This document shows positions 16,310 through 23,078 of a stretch of 33,330 nucleotides of DNA, in pieces (within the stretch, counting starts at the first letter, position 1; every line of letters begins with the position of its first letter). A program made the position numbers and the translations under genes. This DNA comes from Oscillospiraceae bacterium (lineage in GTDB: Bacteria; Bacillota; Clostridia; Oscillospirales; Ruminococcaceae): contig JAFYSU010000012.1 in the NCBI GenBank assembly GCA_017559185.1, forward strand, positions 1 to 33,330. The letters are read 5' to 3'. Below the pieces are notes generated by a model. It was not told where the DNA came from. It was given only the letters and a program-made list of their open reading frames with translations, and did not search any database.

Positions 16310-16315
16310 AGTATA
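16310..16315 (-). promoter_or_regulatory. -10 element of the transporter gene
   Basis: On the minus strand this reads TATACT, 110 bases upstream of the transporter start codon. No clear -35 box is visible at the right distance. It implies an untranslated leader of about 100 bases, long enough for regulation; I do not recognise a riboswitch in it. Confidence 0.4.
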
Positions 16316-16390
16316 TCATTAATTTTTGATGAGGTATTTGAAAAAAGTTGATTAAAGGTGAAATCAAATGAAGTTATATTTACTCAAATA

Positions 16391-16419
16391 TTGCACAAGA
16401 GCTCAAAAAAAGGTATTAT
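16391..16419 (+). promoter_or_regulatory. Probable promoter of the HTH regulator gene
   Basis: TTGCAC (16391-16396) and TATTAT (16414-16419) are spaced by 17 bases and lie 57 bases before the regulator start codon. Transcription would start near 16426. Confidence 0.55.
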
Positions 16420-16475
16420 TAAGGCATAGGATAGGCTTTTACGGGCAATGAGTCTATAAAAAAGGTAGGTAATTT

Positions 16476-17969
16476 ATGGAAAAAAACAGTTATAAGTTTG
16501 GGAAATTGCTTGAAAAATTGATTCAAATTTCAAATCAGAAAAATTATGCCTTGGCTAATGCATTGGGTTATGATGTAAGCTACATCAGCAAATGGATATC
16601 GGGAAGTATTCTTCCTGCCAATAAAAGTGCTACAACTATTTGTCATAATATAGCTAAGTTTATTGTTGGTTCCAGCAATGAAATTGCTATAAAAAAATTG
16701 GCGGAATTGTACGGGGAAGATGATGAACAGCTTCTTACCGAAATAATATACGAAAAGCTTATGGAAGCTTATCAAAGCAATTCCGGTAAAAACGAACGCG
16801 ACAATTACATCCTTACAATGGAAAACAACGCGAAAGTTGTTGTTAATCCAAGACTGCAAAAAATTTACCTTGATACAGCATCAAGCAAAATATCCGACAG
16901 AAAAAAGCTTGAAATTATAATGATAGCTGACCTGTTTTCCTTGGGTAAGGAGGACAAACTTGGAATAGCAAGTGTTGAAACCGAATCCATAGTGGAAAAC
17001 ATTGAAAACAAAAACAATATCCATATACACTATTTAATCAGCCTTAACCGCAGTGAAATGGACATTGTTTTTGATACAATACTTTTAATTAATATGCTTA
17101 CCAACTATGCGGATATAGATTTTCAGGTGTTTAACTGCAAAAAAGCACCTTGTTCGATACTGTTCGCTATTCGTGACCAATATATGCATATGTCGGTAAT
17201 TTCTGAAAATCACAGAGCAATAGTTTCCAGTACATCTATGGATAAAAATCTTGCGAACGAAATGTTTGACACAATGGTGCAGATAGAAAAATCGCAATCG
17301 TCTATTTTGGTGGATCATATTGATGTGGAGGATTTTATTGAAAATAAGCTGTATATGCATTCAATTATTTCTCCGGATATTCGTTGGCTTATAGGCAGAA
17401 TGAATGAGTTGCTGCTGCCGATAGATATTTTTGAAAACTGCGTAAGTCAAATAGATAAGGATGACCTGTATAAGGAACAGCTGCGCCGACTTAACCTTAT
17501 GCTTACTTCGGCGCTGGATATATCCAATATAAGGATAATTATTTATGACAGTGCGTTTTGTGAATATGTTTTGAATGGTGAGCTTGACTTTTACGGTGAA
17601 AAAATAAAGCTTAACCTTGAACAAAGACGCCGTCACATTGAATATATCCGAGATATTTTTACCGAAAACAGTAATTTAGAGCTGTATATTGTTGCAGGTA
17701 ACTTTGTTAATGATTTCAAAAACTGCTCAAATCCTTGTGTTTATCTTTCCAGCAACATACAGTATCTTCGCCTTAATCGTGATAACGGTGAAAGCTTGTT
17801 CCGTGTAATACGCGACCGAGAATTGAAAAATGTTTTTGACGATTTTTACGAGGCTATATGGACAATTGATAATCCTATAGTAATAAGAGATAAAAAATCA
17901 ATCGAAGAAAAAATTGATAATTACCTTAATATGCTTACATTGCTTGGAAATGGCAAACAATCGAGATAA
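16476..17969 (+). CDS. HTH transcriptional regulator with a large unknown C-terminal domain
   Basis: This 497-residue protein starts with an XRE-like helix-turn-helix (about residues 8-60), with ALANALGYDVSYISKWISG as the core and YISKWISG as the likely recognition helix. The remaining roughly 400 residues do not match a family that I recognise. They look soluble and alpha/beta, with no membrane segment, no phosphoacceptor motif and no enzyme signature, so a ligand-sensing or oligomerisation role is only a guess. The ATG follows AAAGGTAGGT. The gene sits between a divergent transporter and an amidohydrolase, has its own promoter and terminator, and probably controls both neighbours. Low-GC codon use (many AAA, ATA, AAT) contrasts with the two flanking genes. 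Confidence 0.75.
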   Translation: MEKNSYKFGKLLEKLIQISNQKNYALANALGYDVSYISKWISGSILPANKSATTICHNIAKFIVGSSNEIAIKKLAELYGEDDEQLLTEIIYEKLMEAYQSNSGKNERDNYILTMENNAKVVVNPRLQKIYLDTASSKISDRKKLEIIMIADLFSLGKEDKLGIASVETESIVENIENKNNIHIHYLISLNRSEMDIVFDTILLINMLTNYADIDFQVFNCKKAPCSILFAIRDQYMHMSVISENHRAIVSSTSMDKNLANEMFDTMVQIEKSQSSILVDHIDVEDFIENKLYMHSIISPDIRWLIGRMNELLLPIDIFENCVSQIDKDDLYKEQLRRLNLMLTSALDISNIRIIIYDSAFCEYVLNGELDFYGEKIKLNLEQRRRHIEYIRDIFTENSNLELYIVAGNFVNDFKNCSNPCVYLSSNIQYLRLNRDNGESLFRVIRDRELKNVFDDFYEAIWTIDNPIVIRDKKSIEEKIDNYLNMLTLLGNGKQSR

Positions 17970-17972
17970 ACA

Positions 17973-18010
17973 TAAAAAAAGCGTTCGGTGTAAAAGCCGA
18001 ACGCTTTTTT
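17973..18010 (+). terminator. Terminator after the regulator
   Basis: GCGTTCGG (17981-17988) pairs with CCGAACGC (17997-18004) around an 8-base loop, with seven A before and six T after the stem. It isolates the regulator transcript from the amidohydrolase. Confidence 0.92.
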
Positions 18011-18073
18011 GTTGAATTTTACAGGGTAAATTTGCATGAATAAATGAATTCAATTGAAGTACTTTTGTTTCAT

Positions 18074-18102
18074 TTGCTATCAATGTAAAATTTAAATATA
18101 AT
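18074..18102 (+). promoter_or_regulatory. Strong promoter of the amidohydrolase gene
   Basis: TTGCTA (18074-18079) and a perfect TATAAT (18097-18102) are separated by 17 bases. The predicted transcript start, around 18109, falls at the shared 12-bp motif (18110-18121), so a protein bound there could block initiation. Confidence 0.7.
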
Positions 18103-18109
18103 TAATAAC

Positions 18110-18121
18110 AAGACATACCAC
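18110..18121 (+). repeat. 12-bp motif shared with the transporter leader, copy 2
   Basis: AAGACATACCAC is identical to 16246-16257 and lies at the predicted transcription start of the amidohydrolase. Both copies are also followed within a few bases by ACGC. A role as operator of the locus regulator is inferred. Confidence 0.45.
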
Positions 18122-18132
18122 AAATCCACGCT

Positions 18133-18159
18133 GCAAAATGGGAAGGGTTCCTGTTTTGC
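18133..18159 (+). promoter_or_regulatory. Leader hairpin before the amidohydrolase
   Basis: GCAAAATGGGAA (18133-18144) pairs with TTCCTGTTTTGC (18148-18159) over 12 positions, two of them G-T wobbles, around a GGG loop. It ends 11 bases before the GAGGAGA ribosome binding site and has no U tract. A stabilising 5' hairpin or a translation control element is likely. Confidence 0.5.
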
Positions 18160-18186
18160 CAATAAAATATGAGGAGAACAAGACTT

Positions 18187-19770
18187 ATGAAAAAGATTTA
18201 TTATAATGCTGATGTTGTAACAATGGATGAAGCGCTGCCATGCGCTGAAGCAGTTGTTGTTGAGAACGGTAAAATTGTTTTTGTAGGCAGCAATGACGAT
18301 GCAATGAAACATAAAGACGGTGCAGAACTGATTGACCTTCAGGGCAAAGCACTGCTTCCTGGTTTCATTGACCCACATTCCCATTTCTCCGGTATTGCGT
18401 TTGGTATTCTTCAGGTTGCTTTGGGTGAAACCGAAAGCTTTGCAGAAATTAAAGAAAAACTGGAAGCTCACATTCGCTTGAACAATGTTCCTGAGGGTAC
18501 ATGGGTAATCGGTAAAGGTTACGACCACAACAATCTGGAAGAAAAAGCACATCCAACTGCTGCATTCCTTGACTCCTTTGCTCCAAATCATCCAATCATG
18601 CTTCAGCACAAATCCGGTCACATGGGTGTTTGCAACTCCCTTGCATTGAAAGAACTGGAAATTACAGTAGACACTCCTTGCCGTGAAGGCGGTTTGATTG
18701 GTAAAGACGAAAACGGTCTTACCGGTTATCTTGAAGAAGCTGATTATATTGAAAACTCCCTGAGAACTCCAATGCCATCTCCACAGGAGCTGTTTGGCGC
18801 ATTTATTAAAGCTCAGGCAAGATATGCAAGCTACGGTGTTACTACCGCTCAGGAAGGTTTGCTTGTAAAACAGCTGGCAGGTCTTTATCAGGGGCTGCAG
18901 GCTCAAAACATGATTTACCTTGACATTGTTTCCTATGTTGACTGCAACAGCAAAGAGGAACTGTTGGAAACCTTCAAAGAAAGTGTTAACAAGTACAACA
19001 ACCACTTTAAAGTTGGCGGTGTAAAACTGCTGCTTGACGGTTCGCCACAGGGTAAAACCGCTTGGATGCTTGAACCATATGCAGGCGAAAGTGAATACCG
19101 CGGATATCCTGCAATGAAAGAAGAAGCAATTCTTAACCACTTTGATTTTGCAATGAAAAATAATTTGCAGGTGCTTGCACACTGCAACGGCGATGCAGCT
19201 TGCGACCAGTTCATTAATGCTGTAAGCAAAACAAGCGAAACCAATGCAAATACAAAAGATATGCGTTCGGTTATGGTTCATGCTCAGCTGCTGCGCAAAG
19301 AACATATGCCAAGAGTAGCTGAAGCAGGAATTATTCCATCCTTCTTCGTTGCACATGTTTACCACTGGGGTGATATTCATATTCAGAACTTCACCAAAGA
19401 AAGAGCTGCTTGCATCAGTACTGTAAGAACTGCTATTGAACATAATGTTCCTTATACATTCCATCAGGATGCTCCAATCATTGAACCAAACATGATTGAA
19501 ACCTTGTGGATTGCAACCAACCGCATAACCAAAAAAGGTGTTTCCTTGGGTGAAGACCAGTGCGTTTCCGTTTACGAAGCACTTAAAGGTATTACAATCA
19601 ATGCAGCATATCAGTACTTTGAAGAAGCAACAAAAGGCAGCATTACAGTTAACAAAAACGCTGACCTTGTTGTTCTGGATAAAAACCCACTTAAAGTTGA
19701 CAAAACACTGCTTCGTGAACTTAAAGTTATGGAAACCATTAAAGACGGCAACACAGTTTACAAATCCTAA
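18187..19770 (+). CDS. YtcJ-like metal-dependent amidohydrolase (amidohydrolase 3 family)
   Basis: This 527-residue cytoplasmic hydrolase is of the YtcJ/amidohydrolase-3 type, which cleaves C-N bonds of amides or related compounds. Metal-site motifs are in order: PGFIDPHSHFSG with His64 and His66, VGGVKLLLDGSPQG with the lysine that is usually carboxylated, VLAHCNGDAA, SVMVHAQLL and FHQDAPI with the catalytic Asp. The C-terminal GSITVNKNADLVVLDKNPL closes the beta sandwich as usual. The substrate is unknown. I chose the ATG at 18187 because GAGGAGA sits 9 bases upstream; an in-frame ATG at 18169 would place that site inside the gene. Its promoter is strong and its codon use biased, so it is probably well expressed with the transporter at 14875-16200. 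Confidence 0.9.
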   Translation: MKKIYYNADVVTMDEALPCAEAVVVENGKIVFVGSNDDAMKHKDGAELIDLQGKALLPGFIDPHSHFSGIAFGILQVALGETESFAEIKEKLEAHIRLNNVPEGTWVIGKGYDHNNLEEKAHPTAAFLDSFAPNHPIMLQHKSGHMGVCNSLALKELEITVDTPCREGGLIGKDENGLTGYLEEADYIENSLRTPMPSPQELFGAFIKAQARYASYGVTTAQEGLLVKQLAGLYQGLQAQNMIYLDIVSYVDCNSKEELLETFKESVNKYNNHFKVGGVKLLLDGSPQGKTAWMLEPYAGESEYRGYPAMKEEAILNHFDFAMKNNLQVLAHCNGDAACDQFINAVSKTSETNANTKDMRSVMVHAQLLRKEHMPRVAEAGIIPSFFVAHVYHWGDIHIQNFTKERAACISTVRTAIEHNVPYTFHQDAPIIEPNMIETLWIATNRITKKGVSLGEDQCVSVYEALKGITINAAYQYFEEATKGSITVNKNADLVVLDKNPLKVDKTLLRELKVMETIKDGNTVYKS

Positions 19771-19790
19771 TAGTACCCATAGTAATGAGA

Positions 19791-19821
19791 ACGGCAGCCA
19801 TTGTGGCTGCTGTTTTCATTT
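19791..19821 (+). terminator. Terminator after the amidohydrolase
   Basis: ACGGCAGCCA (19791-19800) pairs with TGGCTGCTGT (19804-19813), with one G-T wobble and a TTG loop. A short, interrupted T tract TTTCATTTT follows. The broken T tract makes it somewhat leaky. Confidence 0.75.
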
Positions 19822-19896
19822 TGCTTGCAAAGTAAAAGTTGTATGGATTATAATAAGAAGAAAATAAAGCGGAGTAAAAAAGCAGGTGTAAAAATA

Positions 19897-21108
19897 ATGA
19901 AGATAATAGTTATAGGCGGCGGTGCATCGGGGATGGCGGCGGCTCTTACAGCCGCAAGAAAAGGCGCACAGGTTTGCATTCTTGAAAAGCAGCCGCGAGT
20001 AGGACGAAAGCTGCTTGCTACAGGTAACGGAAGATGCAACTTAACAAATACAAATCTTTCAATAGAGCATTATCATGGACAGGATGCAGATTTTGCAAAG
20101 GCTGCACTGACAAGGTTTGATACTGAAAAAACCTTGGAATTTTTTAATAACCTTGGACTTATAACAACCTGCGAAAACAGCGGAAGGGTATATCCGCTGT
20201 CTGACCAGGCGGGAAGTGTGCTTGATGTTTTAAGGCTTGCACTGGACGAAAAAGGCGTTGAGGTAAGAACCGAGTGTGAGGTTACTGCGATAAAAAAAGA
20301 AAAAAACGGATTTGCTGTTATGCTGAATGACGGAATGATGAAAGCAGACAAGGTTATTGTTTGCTGCGGTGGAATGGCATGCGGCAAGCTTGGCGGAACA
20401 CAAAGCGGTTACGAGCTGCTAAAAAGTATGGGACATACCATGACAAAGCTTTACCCTGTTCTGGTACAGGTGAAAACCGACACAACCTTTATTCGTGCAT
20501 TGAAAGGTGTCCGAGCTGATGCAAGGGTAGTGGTTGAAGCGGGCGGTAAAGTTATTGCGGAAAGTCAAGGTGAAGTACAGTTTACCGAAACGGGTGTAAG
20601 CGGTCCGGCTGTGTTTGAGGTTTCAAGGGCTATATCAACATCAAAACAACAGGCTGTTATACGCTTTGACCTGTTAAGAGATTTGGATTTGCAGCAAACA
20701 ATACAGCTGCTTAAAAAACGCAGAAATTTGATGCCTAATCAAACAACGGAAAATTTTCTTACAGGAATACTTCACAACCGTTTGGGAAGAACGGTACTAA
20801 GATATGCGGGGTATGGTTTTACTGATTACATAAAGGATTTGAAAAACACCGATATAGAACTAATTGCCGCGGCAATAAAAAACTTTGAAACCAAGGTTAG
20901 CGGTGTGGCAGGATTTGAAAATGCTCAGGTAACGGCAGGGGGAATAAGTACTGCCGACTTCAACCCCGAAACGATGGAAAGCCGATTGGTAAAAGGTCTT
21001 TATGCTGCCGGTGAGGTGCTTGATATTGACGGTGACTGCGGAGGATATAATTTGCAGTGGGCATGGGCAAGCGGTATTACCGCTGCAGAAAATGCCTGCA
21101 AATTGTAA
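19897..21108 (+). CDS. HI0933/BaiN-family FAD flavoprotein (NAD(P)/FAD-dependent oxidoreductase)
   Basis: This 403-residue flavoprotein binds FAD through an N-terminal Rossmann motif (VIGGGASGMAAALTAA, residues 4-19). It carries the family signature VGRKLLATGNGRCNLTN at about 37-53. The C-terminal YAAGEVLDIDGDCGGYNLQWAWASG is the most diagnostic motif of the HI0933/BaiN group. Members have been linked to bile-acid or other substrate reduction, but the role here is not known. I chose the ATG at 19897 because the Rossmann strand starts there and AGGTG lies upstream; in-frame ATG codons at 19801 and 19843 would add a basic, unlikely extension. It is a single gene with a strong terminator after it. 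Confidence 0.92.
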   Translation: MKIIVIGGGASGMAAALTAARKGAQVCILEKQPRVGRKLLATGNGRCNLTNTNLSIEHYHGQDADFAKAALTRFDTEKTLEFFNNLGLITTCENSGRVYPLSDQAGSVLDVLRLALDEKGVEVRTECEVTAIKKEKNGFAVMLNDGMMKADKVIVCCGGMACGKLGGTQSGYELLKSMGHTMTKLYPVLVQVKTDTTFIRALKGVRADARVVVEAGGKVIAESQGEVQFTETGVSGPAVFEVSRAISTSKQQAVIRFDLLRDLDLQQTIQLLKKRRNLMPNQTTENFLTGILHNRLGRTVLRYAGYGFTDYIKDLKNTDIELIAAAIKNFETKVSGVAGFENAQVTAGGISTADFNPETMESRLVKGLYAAGEVLDIDGDCGGYNLQWAWASGITAAENACKL

Positions 21109-21130
21109 ATGTATTGTTTGAAGCTGAAAA

Positions 21131-21167
21131 AGGTGATGCTTGGTTATAATGAGCATCACCTTTTTTT
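21131..21167 (+). terminator. Terminator after the flavoprotein gene
   Basis: AGGTGATGCT (21131-21140) pairs with AGCATCACCT (21152-21161) around an 11-base loop, followed by TTTTTT. It starts 22 bases after the stop codon. Confidence 0.92.
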
Positions 21168-21186
21168 AGTTGGGGTAACAAAAATA

Positions 21187-21247
21187 GGACAAATTTGCTA
21201 AAAATGTCCAATTAGTGCTTGTTAAATATGGAACAAAGTAGTAAAAT
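21187..21247 (+). promoter_or_regulatory. Promoter and upstream inverted repeat of the diguanylate cyclase gene
   Basis: TTGTTA (21219-21224) and TAAAAT (21242-21247) are spaced by 17 bases and form a good promoter about 80 bases before the gene. Ten bases upstream of the -35 box, GGACA (21187-21191) and TGTCC (21205-21209) form an inverted repeat with a 13-base spacer, a possible activator site. The promoter is fairly clear; the binding site is inference. Confidence 0.5.
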
Positions 21248-21326
21248 AAAAAAGTAAAGTGGTTTAAGTGTAAAATAAGAAGAATGATGATGTTGTAAGT
21301 GTTGTACGGAAGGGAAGAGAATAAAA

Positions 21327-22709
21327 ATGAACGATATATTTAACAGAAAATCAAATCGAGGTATTCGAATAAGTTTTTTAAACACATTTATAATAGTTAC
21401 CTCATGCTTTTTGTGCATAGGATTGCTTGCAGCGACAAGCGTTGTACTGGCAAGATACGAAAATCTTATGACCAGCACAAGAAACTACATAATTGCGGAA
21501 GAAAAGGCGGACATGGTAACTACAGCATCCGATTATTTGACGGAGCAGGTGCGCTTGTATGCTCAAAATAATAATGTAAAGCATATGGAAGCGTATTTTG
21601 AAGAAGCTAATGTTACCAAGCGCAGAGAAAAAGCCCTTGCGGATTTGGATATGCTGCATACAGATGATGAGCTTTCAAAATCGTTGGAAAAATCCGTTCA
21701 GCTGTCGAAGGATTTGATGAAGCGTGAATATTATTCAATGAAGCTGGTGTCAACGGCAAAGGGGTATGACATGAACCTTATTCCTATTGAAGTTGCCGAA
21801 ACACTGCTTACTCCCGAGGATATGCAGCTTACCCCACAGCAAATGATTGACAAAGCGCGGCAGATAGTGTTTGACGATGAGTACGAACAGGCAAAGCATG
21901 ATATTGAAAAAAATGCGGCACTTTTTACCAATGAAATTGTTGCATTGCAGGAAGAATGTCAGGTTTCAAGTGCGGATGACCTTTACAATGCTATTTCAGC
22001 CCAGCGCGTTTTCACAATAGTTATGCTTGTTTTGAATTTGCTGTCATTTTATACATTTTCAAAATTTGTTGTTGGTCCGTTAAAGCTGTTTATGAAGTGT
22101 ATACGCAATAGGTCGCTGCTTGAATATACCGAAGTGTACGAGTATAACTGTTTGGTTGGAGTTTACAATAATATATACAAGCAGAATATGAACAATGCGG
22201 CAAATGCAAGCTCGCTTAAGTACAAAGCCGAGCATGATGTTCTTACTGGTGCACTTAACAGAGCATCATTTGAACAGATAAGCGGTATGCTGAAGAGCAT
22301 GGATATGCCGGTGGGACTTTTGCTGATGGATGTTGATGACTTCAAATATATAAATGATACCTACGGTCATGTAGTAGGAGACCAAGTGCTTAAAAATGTT
22401 GTTTCGGTGCTTGAAAGCAACTTCAGAAGCCGCGGAGATTATCTGTTCCGAATTGGCGGAGATGAATTTGCAAATATACTATTGAATTTTGATGAAAGTC
22501 AGTCAGCTGCCGTAGAGAAAAAGATAATGGAGATAAACAGAATTCTCAAGGATATTTCGGGAGACCTGCCGGGGGTATCGCTTAGTGTTGGGGTGGCTTT
22601 TTCAAGCGGTGGATACAATGATGCGCTTTATGAAAAGGCTGACAGGGCACTTTACATGGCAAAAGAGCAGGGAAAATGCCGATGCTGTTTTTATGATATG
22701 AGCATGTAG
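21327..22709 (+). CDS. Membrane-bound diguanylate cyclase (GGDEF)
   Basis: This 460-residue protein makes cyclic di-GMP from two GTP. It has a membrane helix at about residues 16-43, an extracytoplasmic helical sensor region of about 180 residues, a second membrane helix at about 228-250, and a C-terminal GGDEF domain from about 295. The catalytic motif RIGGDEF (Gly377-Phe381) is intact. The RxxD inhibitory site that normally precedes it is not conserved, reading SRGD, so product inhibition may be lost. The ligand of the sensor region is unknown. The ATG at 21327 follows the long purine-rich site GGAAGGGAAGAGA. It forms a signalling group with the two genes that follow, but is separated from them by 369 bases. 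Confidence 0.92.
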   Translation: MNDIFNRKSNRGIRISFLNTFIIVTSCFLCIGLLAATSVVLARYENLMTSTRNYIIAEEKADMVTTASDYLTEQVRLYAQNNNVKHMEAYFEEANVTKRREKALADLDMLHTDDELSKSLEKSVQLSKDLMKREYYSMKLVSTAKGYDMNLIPIEVAETLLTPEDMQLTPQQMIDKARQIVFDDEYEQAKHDIEKNAALFTNEIVALQEECQVSSADDLYNAISAQRVFTIVMLVLNLLSFYTFSKFVVGPLKLFMKCIRNRSLLEYTEVYEYNCLVGVYNNIYKQNMNNAANASSLKYKAEHDVLTGALNRASFEQISGMLKSMDMPVGLLLMDVDDFKYINDTYGHVVGDQVLKNVVSVLESNFRSRGDYLFRIGGDEFANILLNFDESQSAAVEKKIMEINRILKDISGDLPGVSLSVGVAFSSGGYNDALYEKADRALYMAKEQGKCRCCFYDMSM

Positions 22710-22738
22710 CGGTAAATAAAATTAATAGCTTAACATGG

Positions 22739-22792
22739 GGATATTCCATATCTGTGCATTAAAAGGCATAGGGGAATATCCTCCTATTTTAT
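22739..22792 (+). terminator. Terminator-like inverted repeat after the diguanylate cyclase
   Basis: GGATATTCC (22739-22747) pairs with GGAATATCC (22773-22781) around a 25-base loop that can form a small inner hairpin, followed by the interrupted T tract CTATTTTATT. It is weaker than the other terminators here. The gene-free stretch 22710-23078 holds this, a promoter and a mini-ORF, and otherwise AT-rich sequence without clear signals. Confidence 0.5.
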
Positions 22793-22944
22793 TAATGTAA
22801 ATTCGAAATGCTATTAATTAAGCAGTTTTTACAAATGGTTTGTGCGGTAAGTATGTTTTTTTTTATATTAACTGATACAAAATGACGAAATTCATTTTAA
22901 AAGTTAATGTTTTGTCAAAACATCTGGAAATTTTGTGAAAAATG

Positions 22945-22973
22945 TTGTACAATATTTATGATTATAGTGTAAT
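22945..22973 (+). promoter_or_regulatory. Probable promoter of the GGDEF-EAL/chemotaxis operon
   Basis: TTGTAC (22945-22950) and TGTAAT (22968-22973) are spaced by 17 bases. Transcription would start near 22980, giving a leader of about 100 bases that contains the mini-ORF at 23034-23042. Confidence 0.5.
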
Positions 22974-23033
22974 TGTGGCGAAATTAACTGGATTGATTGG
23001 TATTTATATTAAAATAAACAGCAGGATAATTAA

Positions 23034-23042
23034 ATGAAGTAG
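23034..23042 (+). other. Two-codon mini-ORF (ATG AAG TAG) in frame with the next gene
   Basis: ATG-AAG-TAG follows AGGA at 23023-23026 by 7 bases, a proper initiation context. It is in the same frame as the downstream GGDEF-EAL gene, with no further stop between. It could be a regulatory minigene, or the original start of that gene interrupted by a stop at codon 3. Confidence 0.45.
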
Positions 23043-23078
23043 TTTGTGTTTGTTCAGACAGGTGGTGTGGAATTAAGT

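Noticed and set aside
18070..19464. Open frame of 464 codons opposite the amidohydrolase
   Set aside because: Same cause as above: biased codon use of a highly expressed gene. The composition is implausible and the plus-strand amidohydrolase motifs are complete.
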